The notes under the pieces were generated by a model, which saw only the letters and a list, made by a program, of their open reading frames with translations, made no database searches and was not told the origin of the DNA. Made by a program: the position numbers and the translations under genes. A stretch of DNA of 37,468 bases, from assembly GCA_038323965.1 (NCBI GenBank), contig JBBQHM010000010.1:1-37468 (forward strand). The letters run 5' to 3'. Shown piece after piece: positions 15,742 to 23,393 of the stretch (positions are counted from its first letter, which is position 1; every line of letters begins with the position of its first letter). This DNA comes from JBBQHM01 sp038323965 (lineage in GTDB: Bacteria > Verrucomicrobiota > Verrucomicrobiia > Chthoniobacterales > UBA10450).

Positions 15742-16371
15742 TTACGCCGCTCTGGCCGCGTCGATAAAAGAGCGCACGCGCGCGAGATCTTTTTTGCCGG
15801 CAACTCGCTCCACCCCAGTGGTGACGTCCACCCCGTGTGGCCGAACCAAACGAACCGCATCGGTAACATTTTCCGCTGTTAATCCGCCGGCCAGCCAGAC
15901 GCGCAGTTCGGGATGGCGACCAACAATGTTGCGCGCCGGCACCCAGGGAAATGTTTTCCCCGTCCCGCCGAAGTTTCCATCGGAGCGAGAATCGAGAAGC
16001 AGCGAATTCGTCGAAAAGTCTTCGATCGGGTTGTCGGGATCACGATCACCAATAGCGATCGCCTTGATGAACACGATGCCGGCGTCACGAAGGCGACGAC
16101 AGAATTCCGCTGATTCGCTGCCATGAAGCTGAATGGCATCGAAGCATCCGGACGCGAATACGCGGGCCGCTTCCTCAAAAGTGGGATCCACGACAACGGC
16201 AATACGACAGGTGCTCTTGGGCAAATCCGTTGCGAGTGCGATCGCAGAGGCCAGCGCTACGTACCTGCGACTTCCTGGCCAGAGATTAAATCCCAATGCG
16301 TCCGCACCGCTTTCAATTGCGGCTTCCGCATCCACCCGGGTCGTGATGCCGCAGATCTTGACGCGCAACAT
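15742..16371 (-). CDS. trpF: Phosphoribosylanthranilate isomerase
   Basis: TrpF carries out the Amadori rearrangement of phosphoribosylanthranilate, the third dedicated step of tryptophan synthesis. The sequence starts MLRVKICGITTRVDAEAA with the catalytic cysteine at residue 7. It continues with GADALGFNLWPGSRRY, IQLHGSE, WLAGGLTAENV and the phosphate-binding GVDVTTGVE with the general-acid region. At 209 residues it is a single TIM barrel. No other trp gene is adjacent, so it is an isolated copy between a membrane-protein gene and a secretin gene. Confidence 0.96.
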   Translation of the reverse strand: MLRVKICGITTRVDAEAAIESGADALGFNLWPGSRRYVALASAIALATDLPKSTCRIAVVVDPTFEEAARVFASGCFDAIQLHGSESAEFCRRLRDAGIVFIKAIAIGDRDPDNPIEDFSTNSLLLDSRSDGNFGGTGKTFPWVPARNIVGRHPELRVWLAGGLTAENVTDAVRLVRPHGVDVTTGVERVAGKKDLARVRSFIDAARAA

Positions 16372-16399
16372 GCCGGATCGAGCAGCTAATCCGCTCGCT

Positions 16400-16810
16400 T
16401 TATTTAACCACGCGGCCCTGCACCGTTTTGACCTGCGTGTGATGGGTGAGCACGTGCACCTTCCCGTCGCTTCCTTTGAAGAATGCGCTCAACATCCAGC
16501 TCACAAGTCCAATGACGATCGCGCCCCAAAAGGCGCTGCCAAAGCTGTCTACATGAAATCCGGTGACGATGGCCGGGACCCATAAAAGCATGAGCCCATT
16601 TACCACCAGGATAAAAAATCCCAGGGTGAGGAGTATGAGCGGCGCACTCAAAATTAGGAGAATCGGCCTTACAAATGCATTTAGTATTCCGAGCAACAAA
16701 GCGGCGCCGATCAACGCGCCTAAAGAATCGTATCGAATACCGTGAATCACGGATGCTGCAATCAGCACCGCCACCGTAGTTATCGCCCAACGGAAAAGGA
16801 AATGCCGCAC
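16400..16810 (-). CDS. Four-helix integral membrane protein (phage holin 4_2 / YvlD-like)
   Basis: The 136-residue protein has four hydrophobic segments at about residues 5-22, 30-50, 55-80 and 90-112. LNAFVRPILLILSAPLILLT and GLMLLWVPAIVTGFHVDSF are typical of the phage_holin_4_2 family, common in bacterial chromosomes and not a sign of prophage. A short polar tail (KGSDGKVHVLTHHTQVK) follows. It lies 28 bases upstream of trpF on the same strand and may share a transcript. Its function is not established. Confidence 0.88.
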   Translation of the reverse strand: MRHFLFRWAITTVAVLIAASVIHGIRYDSLGALIGAALLLGILNAFVRPILLILSAPLILLTLGFFILVVNGLMLLWVPAIVTGFHVDSFGSAFWGAIVIGLVSWMLSAFFKGSDGKVHVLTHHTQVKTVQGRVVK

Positions 16811-16888
16811 GGCTGCACGTTACCCTGACAATCCAACTGCGCATTCAGAAAGTGCTTGCGCAAGGGCACGACCACGATAATCGAGTTT

Positions 16889-16894
16889 AAGGAG
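16889..16894 (+). promoter_or_regulatory. Strong Shine-Dalgarno site that decides the start of the DUF2934 gene
   Basis: AAGGAG lies nine bases before the GTG at 16904. It is one of very few good Shine-Dalgarno matches in the window and favours this GTG over the in-frame TTG at 16856. Confidence 0.6.
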
Positions 16895-16903
16895 CTAAAA
16901 CCC

Positions 16904-17170
16904 GTGCTAAGGAAACCAAACTCATCTAACGCCGATGCCTCAAATGTCGCTGAGAGCGGCGTGGCCAAAAAATCGCCGACTCGTAAACGCGCTAAAGCTA
17001 CGGCACCTCGAAGCAAGAAAACTTCCCTCCCCGAAGCGAGTGTCTCGGATGATGATATTCGGCTACGCGCTTACTTCATCTCGGAATTTAGGGCTGAAAA
17101 TTCCATTCCGGGCGATTCTGCCTCGGATTGGATCGAGGCCCGACGGCAACTTCTCGCCGAGTTCAATTAG
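16904..17170 (+). CDS. DUF2934 domain protein
   Basis: The 88-residue protein has a Lys/Arg/Ser-rich N-terminal half (KKSPTRKRAKATAPRSKK). Its C-terminal domain fits DUF2934: DDIRLRAYFISEFR followed by SASDWIEARRQLLAE, a small helical domain with a W-x-x-A-R core. The GTG start is supported by the AAGGAG upstream; the longer frame from TTG 16856 has no such signal. The basic N-terminus could bind nucleic acid, but that is only inference. Its stop codon overlaps the stop of the convergent response-regulator gene. Confidence 0.8.
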   Translation: MLRKPNSSNADASNVAESGVAKKSPTRKRAKATAPRSKKTSLPEASVSDDDIRLRAYFISEFRAENSIPGDSASDWIEARRQLLAEFN

Positions 17171-17583
17171 GGTTTATCTGTCTCCTTGAGGCTGGGCAAG
17201 CATTCCCGCACTTTCGCGAGCAAACGCTCTACACTGAACGGCTTCGCAATGAGGCCGCGAACCCCTGGCTCTTTCAGTAATTCCTGCGCCCGCGGTTCAT
17301 CGCCGCGTCCCGAGATCAAAATCAGAGGCGGAACAATGTGCGGTGGGTTCACGTGGTTATAGACCTTGCCGATCAGGAAAAAAAGCATCGCGCCATCGAT
17401 CATCGGCATCGAAAAATCGAAGATGAACAGGTCGTAGCGCTTCTTCAACGCGAGCTCGAAGCCGTATGCCGGAGTGGGTGAGGTGTCGATTTCGCATCGG
17501 AAAGCATCGGTGAGGGCCTCACGGGTGACCTTCGTAATCCCGACGTCGTCATCGACAATTAATATGCGCGGCACCGTGTCCAT
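17167..17583 (-). CDS. Stand-alone response-regulator receiver protein
   Basis: This is a CheY-like receiver domain with no output domain. From the ATG at 17583 (MDTVPRILIVDDD, 138 residues) it has the acidic pair Asp11/Asp12, the phospho-acceptor Asp56 in FIFDFSMPMIDG, Ser91 in LISGRG and Lys114 in LIAKPF, so all the signalling residues are present. The frame extends to 17646, but those extra residues are not part of the fold. No histidine kinase is nearby, so the partner is unknown. The FFLIGKVYNHVNPPHIV stretch is a slightly long insertion after beta-3. Confidence 0.88.
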   Translation of the reverse strand: MDTVPRILIVDDDVGITKVTREALTDAFRCEIDTSPTPAYGFELALKKRYDLFIFDFSMPMIDGAMLFFLIGKVYNHVNPPHIVPPLILISGRGDEPRAQELLKEPGVRGLIAKPFSVERLLAKVRECLPSLKETDKP

Positions 17584-17626
17584 CCCTGACGCTTGCGCAA
17601 AAGCGCCGCCAGTTACAAGTTTTCTT

Positions 17627-17866
17627 GTGACGACTTTAGAGGCCACCGCTCTCCACCAGGCGCTGGTTGATCGTCGGGAGCTAGTGGCCGACGAAGCCAG
17701 CCGCCGCGATCAAGATGCGCACATCGAGCGCCTGAAAGCAGCATCAGAGAGAATCGAGATGCTGGAAAAAAAGCTGACGGCGCCGATCCCACCGCAGTTG
17801 GCGCATTTCCTCGAACGAAAAAGTTACGACAAAGCGATGTTGCTACTCGCCCCTCCAGACCGCTAG
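17627..17866 (+). CDS. Short coiled-coil protein of unknown function, 79 residues
   Basis: From the GTG at 17627 the frame gives a largely helical protein. A heptad-like region (VDRRELVADEASRRDQDAHIERLKAASERIEMLEKKL split across residues 13-50) is followed by PIPPQLAHFLERKSYDKAMLLL. The second part resembles the small C-terminal segment of short proteins that I associate with Verrucomicrobiota genomes. The longer frame from 17474 is antisense to the response regulator and is not used. No Shine-Dalgarno sequence is visible. It is divergent from the response regulator and convergent with rpsD. The gene is probable, not certain. Confidence 0.6.
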   Translation: MTTLEATALHQALVDRRELVADEASRRDQDAHIERLKAASERIEMLEKKLTAPIPPQLAHFLERKSYDKAMLLLAPPDR

Positions 17867-17883
17867 CCGGCGACGAAAAGCGC

Positions 17884-18495
17884 TTAACGCGAATACAACT
17901 CAACGATCAACTGTTCGTTAACCATTGGCTGCATCTCGTCGCGGGCCGGAACGCGCGCCACTTTACCCTTGAGGGCGTCGCGGTCGACGGTCAGCCAATC
18001 GGGGACGGGAGCGATTTGCGTTAGCTCGAGATTACGCAAGGCCAGTTGACGCGATTTCGGTTTGTCTTTTACCGAAACTTCGTCACCGGGTTTCACGGTA
18101 TACGACGCGATATTTACCGTGCGAGCATTCACCTGCACGTGACCGTGCGACACCAATTGGCGCGCACCACTTCGCGTATTCGCTAATCCCAGGCGGAACA
18201 CGACGTTGTCGAGCCGGGTTTCGAGCAACTGCAATAGTGTCTCGCCCGTGACGCCTCGTTTCCGGAGTGCGGTCTCGAAAGTCTTACGGAACTGCTTCTC
18301 GAGCAATCCGTACTGATAGCGGAGTTTTTGTTTCTCTCCGAGGGCAATCGCGTAATCCGACTGCTTGCGGCGCGAACCCTTCGGTCCATGCATTCCCGGT
18401 GGGTAATTCTTGCGCTCGAGCGACTTGCTCGGCCCGAAAAGCGGGACGCCATAGCGTCGGCTGATCTTCGTTTTAGGTCCGGTGTATCTACCCAT
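17884..18495 (-). CDS. rpsD: 30S ribosomal protein S4
   Basis: S4 is a primary 16S rRNA binder of the 30S body and part of the mRNA entry helicase. The 203 residues start MGRYTGPKTKISRRYG and contain the S4 RNA-binding domain (about 92-155, LDNVVFRLGLANTRSGARQL). The N-terminal segment has no zinc-binding cysteines, so this is the zinc-free form. It is the last gene of the ribosomal cluster. The usual rpoA and rplQ do not follow; the next gene is on the opposite strand. Confidence 0.98.
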   Translation of the reverse strand: MGRYTGPKTKISRRYGVPLFGPSKSLERKNYPPGMHGPKGSRRKQSDYAIALGEKQKLRYQYGLLEKQFRKTFETALRKRGVTGETLLQLLETRLDNVVFRLGLANTRSGARQLVSHGHVQVNARTVNIASYTVKPGDEVSVKDKPKSRQLALRNLELTQIAPVPDWLTVDRDALKGKVARVPARDEMQPMVNEQLIVELYSR

Positions 18496-18497
18496 AA

Positions 18498-19151
18498 TCA
18501 GACTCTGCGTGGTTTTGGCGGACGACAGCCGTTGTGCGGCACTGGTGTCACGTCGCGGATCAAACTCAATTCCAAGCCAATCGCTTGCAGCGCTCGAACC
18601 GCAGACTCGCGGCCGGCGCCCGGACCTTTAACGAGGACTTCGACTTCCTTGAGCCCATGTCCCATGGCTTGGCGCGAAGCGTCCTGCGCGACCATTTGTG
18701 CCGCATAAGCAGTGCTTTTACGCGAGCCCTTGAAACCGACTTTGCCAGCGCTCGACCAGCCGATCACATTCCCGCTCTGGTCGGTAATGGTGACGATGGT
18801 GTTGTTAAAAGTTGCCAGCACGTGGGCGACGCCGACGTGAATGTTTTTGCTGCCCTTCGCCTTAACGATCTTTGGTCGTTCGACATCATTAGGATCAAGG
18901 GAAAGATTTTCGACAGGCGGTGCGGCGGGTTCCGGTTTTGCCTTGGTTTTCGCCGGCTTTTCAGCAGCCGGTTTCGCAGCTTTCTTCGGCTCGTCTTCAG
19001 CAGCGGCCGCGGCCACAACGGCGGGCGCCGCAGTCGCTTCCGCAGCGGGAACTTCCGGTTGAGTAGCCGCAGGTTTTTCCTCGGCGACGGCTTTGGGTTT
19101 GGAAGTTTTCTTCGGCTTAGCCGCCGCGTCTGGTGTCTTCTTCTCGGCCAT
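18498..19151 (-). CDS. rpsK: 30S ribosomal protein S11 with a long N-terminal extension
   Basis: S11 lines the 30S platform near the mRNA exit. The conserved core starts around residue 95 (KGSKNIHVGVAHVLATFNNT) and ends RDVTPVPHNGCRPPKPRRV, about 120 residues as usual. It is preceded by about 93 residues of Lys/Ala/Pro/Glu low complexity (for example AAKPKKTSKPKAVAEEK), which ordinary S11 lacks. The start MAEKKTP sits five bases after the rpsM stop, which supports the extension being translated. The next in-frame start inside the core would cut conserved sequence. Confidence 0.96.
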   Translation of the reverse strand: MAEKKTPDAAAKPKKTSKPKAVAEEKPAATQPEVPAAEATAAPAVVAAAAAEDEPKKAAKPAAEKPAKTKAKPEPAAPPVENLSLDPNDVERPKIVKAKGSKNIHVGVAHVLATFNNTIVTITDQSGNVIGWSSAGKVGFKGSRKSTAYAAQMVAQDASRQAMGHGLKEVEVLVKGPGAGRESAVRALQAIGLELSLIRDVTPVPHNGCRPPKPRRV

Positions 19152-19156
19152 GATCT

Positions 19157-19552
19157 TTAAGTTTTACCCGCCTTCGCGTCCTTGTTGCGGATGACACCAA
19201 CCGTTTTTCGCGGCCCTTTGCGAGTACGTGCATTCGTCGAGGTACGCTGGCCACGGACCGGTAACCCGCGCCGGTGCCGAATACCGCGATAACAATTAAT
19301 GGCCTGGAGGCGTTTAAGATTTCCCTGCAACTCGCGTCGCAGATCGCCCTCGATCGTAAGCTTGCCGCTCGTGATCGTGTGAATGATTTCATTGATCTGC
19401 TGCGGCGTGAGGTCCTTCGCCCGCAGATTGGGATCGATATTTGTCTGCGCCAGCACGCGCCGCGCCGTGCTCGGTCCGATCCCGTAAATATAGGTAAGCG
19501 AAGCTTCGATTCGCTTTTCAGCAGGAATTTCTACTCCAAGTAAACGAGGCAT
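19157..19552 (-). CDS. rpsM: 30S ribosomal protein S13
   Basis: S13 sits in the 30S head and contacts the P-site tRNA and the 50S subunit. The sequence has LGVEIPAEKRIEASLTYIYGIG, the helix-two-turn-helix region PSTARRVLA and the C-terminal GIRHRRGLPVRGQRT. The length of 131 residues is slightly above the usual 118-126 because of the tail RNKDAKAGKT. A T-rich leader precedes the ATG, with no Shine-Dalgarno sequence. Confidence 0.98.
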   Translation of the reverse strand: MPRLLGVEIPAEKRIEASLTYIYGIGPSTARRVLAQTNIDPNLRAKDLTPQQINEIIHTITSGKLTIEGDLRRELQGNLKRLQAINCYRGIRHRRGLPVRGQRTSTNARTRKGPRKTVGVIRNKDAKAGKT

Positions 19553-19562
19553 AAAAAATTAG

Positions 19563-19676
19563 TTAACCCTGCCGCTGTTTGTGGCGCGGGTTTTTGCAGA
19601 TGACGCGTACAACATTCTTGCGCTTAACGATTTTGCACGCTTCACAAAGCCTTTTAACTGAGGGTCGCACTTTCAT
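19563..19676 (-). CDS. rpmJ: 50S ribosomal protein L36, zinc-ribbon form
   Basis: This 37-residue gene reads MKVRPSVKRLCEACKIVKR and ends in NPRHKQRQG. The zinc ligands Cys11, Cys14, Cys27 and His32 are all present, so it is the zinc-dependent form. It lies ten bases upstream of rpsM and just after a terminator-like hairpin. L36 completes the 50S subunit near the 23S rRNA domains II, V and VI. Confidence 0.96.
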   Translation of the reverse strand: MKVRPSVKRLCEACKIVKRKNVVRVICKNPRHKQRQG

Positions 19677-19680
19677 AATT

Positions 19681-19705
19681 AAAAAACGCGGAGACAGTCC
19701 GCGTT
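19681..19705 (-). terminator. Terminator-like hairpin between map and rpmJ
   Basis: On the minus strand, AACGCGGA (19698-19705) pairs perfectly with TCCGCGTT (19685-19692) around a 5-base loop, and a T-run follows (19681-19686). It is placed after map and immediately before the rpmJ ATG. It should end or attenuate the transcript from secY-adk-map and would mark a separate unit for rpmJ-rpsM-rpsK-rpsD. Confidence 0.7.
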
Positions 19706-19822
19706 AGTTCTGACGGCAGTCGGGCCGCCCCTGCGATAAATCGTCGGGCGAAACTTTTAGCATAAGTTTACCCTCTGGCAAGGCACGATTCAGAACAAGC
19801 ATGGCCGGGAGCGCGGCGCTGC

Positions 19823-20599
19823 TCACTTCAGCTCTGCCTTTCCACGCAAAGTCAGGATTTCCGGCTCTGCCTTGGTGATGAGGACGGTATGCTCAAAGTG
19901 CGCCGAAGGCATGCCGTCGCTCGTGCAAACGGTCCAGCCATCGTCCAAAAGCCGCACCGACGCTGTTCCCATATTGATCATGGGCTCGATCGCGAGGGTC
20001 ATTCCCGGGCGCAACCTCGGCCCGCTCCCGCGCTTGCCAAAATTCGGAACCTGAGGTTCTTCGTGCAGTTTCCGTCCAACACCGTGACCGACGAATTCGC
20101 GCACCACGTTAAATGAATTGCCCACCGCTTCTTCTTCGACCGCTGCGCATATATCGCCCAACCGTCCGCCATCATGCGCTACGCTGATCGCGCGTCCCAG
20201 GGCGCGCTCGGTCACCTGCAGTAGTTTTTCGGTTCGCTGATCAATCACGCCAACCGGAACTGTCGTCGCTGTGTCGCCTACCCATCCATCCTGAATGACA
20301 CCGATATCGAGCTTCACCACATCACCGTACTGAATGCGGCGCTGGCTTCCGATTCCGTGGACAACTTCGTCATTCAGTGAAATGCAAATGTTTCCCGGGA
20401 ATACGCGATGCCCCAGGCGATATCCGAGAAACGCGCTTTTCACTTTCGCGTCATTCATGAGATCGGCGGCCGCTTGGTCAATCTCCTTGGTGGTAACGCC
20501 CGGGCGGACGAGCTCCGAAACGCGCTCCAGAATTTCGCCCGCAGTGCGACATGCCTGTCGCATTTTATCGGCCTCCTTCGCGCTCTTGATCGGGATCAT
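19823..20599 (-). CDS. map: Methionine aminopeptidase, type I
   Basis: The enzyme removes the initiator methionine from new proteins co-translationally. All metal and catalytic residues are visible in the 258-residue protein: His81, Asp98 (VVKLDIG), Asp109 (GWVGDTATT), His172 (FVGHGVGRKLHEEP), Glu205 (LAIEPM) and Glu236 (FEHTVL). No N-terminal zinc-finger extension is present, which is the type Ia form. The ATG overlaps the adk stop (ATGA). The usual infA does not follow. Confidence 0.97.
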   Translation of the reverse strand: MIPIKSAKEADKMRQACRTAGEILERVSELVRPGVTTKEIDQAAADLMNDAKVKSAFLGYRLGHRVFPGNICISLNDEVVHGIGSQRRIQYGDVVKLDIGVIQDGWVGDTATTVPVGVIDQRTEKLLQVTERALGRAISVAHDGGRLGDICAAVEEEAVGNSFNVVREFVGHGVGRKLHEEPQVPNFGKRGSGPRLRPGMTLAIEPMINMGTASVRLLDDGWTVCTSDGMPSAHFEHTVLITKAEPEILTLRGKAELK

Positions 20600-21246
20600 G
20601 CCCGCTCGATCAGGCGCGAAACATCCGCAAAGACCAACTCTCGATCGCGGTTTCCGTCGATCTTGTGCAGCAGTCCGTTCTTTTCGTAGTAGGCGCCCAG
20701 CGGCTGTGTCTTTAAATTGAATTCTTCGAGCCGTTTCTTAAGAATCGAAACGTCGTCGTCTGTTCTGCGTTCGAGGGGTCCTTCGCAATAAGGACAGACC
20801 GGTCGCTCCGCAAAAGTTGCGCTTGCTACGCTGGTGGTGAATCCGCAACTGCGGCACTGCAGCCGGCTGGAAATACGGTCGTGGACCGTTTGCTCATTAA
20901 CATCCAGCCAAACCGCCAGATCCAAGGGCGTATGATGGTCGTCCAGAATCCGTGCCAGACTCTCCGCCTGCGGAATTGTGCGAGGAAAGCCGTCAAAGAT
21001 GAAGCCATGACTGCCGTGGAGTCGCACCCAGTCTTCGATAAGTTTTACGATGATCTCGTCCGGCACCAGTCCGCCATGTTGCGTAATCTCCGCGGTCTGC
21101 CGTCCGAAATCGGTGCCCAGTTCCTTTTCACGGCGCAAAATCGCGCCGGGTGAAGTCACCGGTACTCCAAAATGGCGAGTGATCAGCTCAGCCTGCGTTC
21201 CCTTCCCGGAACCGGGCGCGCCAAGAAGAACGAGACGACGCTTCAC
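20596..21246 (-). CDS. adk: Adenylate kinase with zinc-type LID domain
   Basis: Adenylate kinase interconverts ATP plus AMP with two ADP. The P-loop GAPGSGKGT is at residues 9-17 and FDGFPRT at 84-90. The LID has the four cysteines of the zinc form (Cys131, Cys134, Cys151, Cys154) followed by RTDDD. The AMP-site segment normally reading STGDMLR is here SPGAILR (32-38), which changes the usual Thr and Asp. The start is GTG, directly abutting the secY TAA (TAAGTG), and the stop overlaps map. The 216-residue length is normal. Confidence 0.95.
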   Translation of the reverse strand: MKRRLVLLGAPGSGKGTQAELITRHFGVPVTSPGAILRREKELGTDFGRQTAEITQHGGLVPDEIIVKLIEDWVRLHGSHGFIFDGFPRTIPQAESLARILDDHHTPLDLAVWLDVNEQTVHDRISSRLQCRSCGFTTSVASATFAERPVCPYCEGPLERRTDDDVSILKKRLEEFNLKTQPLGAYYEKNGLLHKIDGNRDRELVFADVSRLIERA

Positions 21247-22752
21247 TTAGTGGTTCGCAATAAAAATTGCCACCCCCGCGATCGCAATGATCGCGATGCA
21301 AAGATAAAGCCAGAGAAGAGTGCGATCACCAGCCGCTTCGCCGCGCGCATAGGAAGCACGGTCCGATCGTCCCCTGATCCGCCCCTTCCGCAGGAACCCA
21401 TCGTAATGCCGTTGGATAAGATGCGTTTCCACCTGCCGCATCGTATCCAGAATAACGCCAACGATAATGAGCAGACTTGTGCCTCCAAAGAACTGCGCCG
21501 TGATCGCGGGAACGTGCAGTCCCTGACTCAACAGACTCGGCAGGACGGCGATAAGCGTCAAAAAGATGGCGCCGGCAAACGTCAATCGCGTCATCGTGAA
21601 GTCGAGGAAATCGGACGTCGGGCGCCCTGGACGAACGCCCGGAATATAGCCGCCGTATTTTTTCAAGTCGTCCGCGATTTCCGATGGCTTGAATTGCGTT
21701 GCGACCCAGAAATAACTGAAGAAAAAGATCATCGCCGCTAGAATTGCGTAATGCGGCCAGCCGTTGGAAAGCATGTCCGAAATCCGTTTGGCCGAGGGAC
21801 TATTCTTGAACAGCATACTAACGATGGTGTTCGGGAAAAGCAGAAGGGCCCACGCGAAAATGATCGGCATCACGCCGGCGTAATTCACTTTCAGCGGCAT
21901 GTATTGCGTCTGCCCGCCATACATTTTCCGACCTACGACACGCTTCGCGTATTGCACCGTGATCTTGCGCACACCCTGCGTCACCGCGATCACCGCTGCG
22001 ATCACGAAGAAGAGGAATGCCACCATCAAAACGAGGATTGCAGGATTCACCTGACTCGTTCCTGTTTCCGCCGATGGCACAAAAGTTTTCCACGCTTGCG
22101 CAAGGGCCGCCGGCAGACGCGCGACGATGCCGATGGTAATAATCAGCGATATCCCATTGCCAATTCCGCGCTCCGTAATTTGATCACCCAGCCACATCAA
22201 AAACATGGTACCGGTCGTCAAAGAGATCACCGTGACGATGATGAAAGCCCAGCCAGTGTCGGCGACGAGTGGAATTCCTATCTGCCTGATCGTATCGCTA
22301 ATGCCAGGCAGCATCGTGTGATAGGACTCTGGATGCTGGAAAGAGATCGCGAGTAGATATGCCTGGAAAATGCACAGGATCACCGTCGCATACCGCGTGA
22401 ACTGCATGATTTTCTGACGACCGCCGTCTTCACGAGCGAGTCGACCGAGCCGAGGGATCACTGCAGTCAACAACTGCAACATGATCGACGCGCTGATGTA
22501 AGGCATGATGCCCAGCGAGAAAATCGCGCAATTCTCCAGCGCGCCGCCGCTGAACAAGTTAAACAGCGCCGCCACACTGCCGCCTTGCTTTTCCGTAAGC
22601 GAGGTCCTGAACCATTCCTGCAGCACGGCTTGATTGACGCCAGGAGTAGTGATCGATGCGCCAAGACGCACGATCACAATAACAGCCAGGGTGAACAAGA
22701 TACGGCGCCGAAGCTCCGGAATCTTGACCGTGTTTAAGAACGCAGAAACCAT
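21247..22752 (-). CDS. secY: Preprotein translocase subunit SecY
   Basis: SecY is the channel of the Sec translocon in the inner membrane. The 501-residue protein shows ten hydrophobic segments. The first segment and plug follow MVSAFLNTVKIPELRRRILF, and PGVNQAVL and the conserved GGALENCAIFSLGIMPYISASIM come next. Later segments include AKRVVGRKMYGG, GVMPIIFAWALLLFP and PGRPTSDFLDF. It is slightly longer than the usual 430-450 because of a longer C-terminal region ending in a hydrophobic segment (TLLWLYLCIAIIAIAGVAIF). That final segment may be an extra helix. Confidence 0.96.
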   Translation of the reverse strand: MVSAFLNTVKIPELRRRILFTLAVIVIVRLGASITTPGVNQAVLQEWFRTSLTEKQGGSVAALFNLFSGGALENCAIFSLGIMPYISASIMLQLLTAVIPRLGRLAREDGGRQKIMQFTRYATVILCIFQAYLLAISFQHPESYHTMLPGISDTIRQIGIPLVADTGWAFIIVTVISLTTGTMFLMWLGDQITERGIGNGISLIITIGIVARLPAALAQAWKTFVPSAETGTSQVNPAILVLMVAFLFFVIAAVIAVTQGVRKITVQYAKRVVGRKMYGGQTQYMPLKVNYAGVMPIIFAWALLLFPNTIVSMLFKNSPSAKRISDMLSNGWPHYAILAAMIFFFSYFWVATQFKPSEIADDLKKYGGYIPGVRPGRPTSDFLDFTMTRLTFAGAIFLTLIAVLPSLLSQGLHVPAITAQFFGGTSLLIIVGVILDTMRQVETHLIQRHYDGFLRKGRIRGRSDRASYARGEAAGDRTLLWLYLCIAIIAIAGVAIFIANH

Positions 22753-22775
22753 CGTCTACCGCGAAATCGGGAAGA

Positions 22776-23393
22776 CTACTTGCGCGACGCGCGCTTCTTT
22801 GCGGGCGCCGCAGCCTTCTTGGAAGATTTTTTTGTAGCGGCCTTACGAGCTTTGGGTTTTGTCGGCTTTTCAACCGCAGCGGATTTCTCGCTTGAGTCAG
22901 CCTGCACTCGATCTGGCCGGGCTTCAGTTTTCTGACGTAATCGAGCTTCGCGGAGCGTGACCGTTCCGCCCGCCTTTTCGATTTTCTCCCGGGCCGAAGC
23001 GCTGATCTTATCAGCCTCAATCGTAAGAGCGTGCTTCATTTCGCCGCCACCGAGAATCTTGATTCCTTCGACGTTACCCCGAACGATTTTCGCTTCACGC
23101 AAAGATTGCTCGTTCACCGTGCTACCAGCCTTGAATGAACTAAGCGTGTCGAGATTCACCACCGCGTAGGTCTTATGAAACGCCGCGTTATTGAAACCGC
23201 GCTTGGGTAACCGGCGAATAAGCGGCATTTGCCCGCCCTCGAAACCAAGACGAATGCTCCCGCCCGATCGCGCCTTCTGTCCCTTATGACCCTTGCCGCT
23301 GGTTTTGCCGTGGCCGGAACTTTCTCCGCAACCGAGCCGTTTGACTCGGTGCTTTGATCCAGGGCGTGGACTTAAATTGTGTAAACCGATCAT
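22776..23393 (-). CDS. rplO: 50S ribosomal protein L15 with a Lys/Ala-rich tail
   Basis: L15 is a late-assembling 50S protein that stabilises 23S rRNA domains. The core starts MIGLHNLSPRPGSKHRVKR with the glycine-rich GCGESSGHGKTSGKGHKGQKAR, and the globular part ends near REARLRQK (about residue 153). A tail of about 50 residues rich in Lys, Ala and Ser follows (KPKARKAATKKSSKKAAAP). The ATG overlaps the rpsE stop; rpmD (L30), normally between them, is missing. Confidence 0.97.
   Translation of the reverse strand: MIGLHNLSPRPGSKHRVKRLGCGESSGHGKTSGKGHKGQKARSGGSIRLGFEGGQMPLIRRLPKRGFNNAAFHKTYAVVNLDTLSSFKAGSTVNEQSLREAKIVRGNVEGIKILGGGEMKHALTIEADKISASAREKIEKAGGTVTLREARLRQKTEARPDRVQADSSEKSAAVEKPTKPKARKAATKKSSKKAAAPAKKRASRK

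Noticed and set aside
16400..16810. Prophage, because of a holin-like protein
   Set aside because: The phage_holin_4_2 family is common in ordinary chromosomes, and no other phage gene is present.
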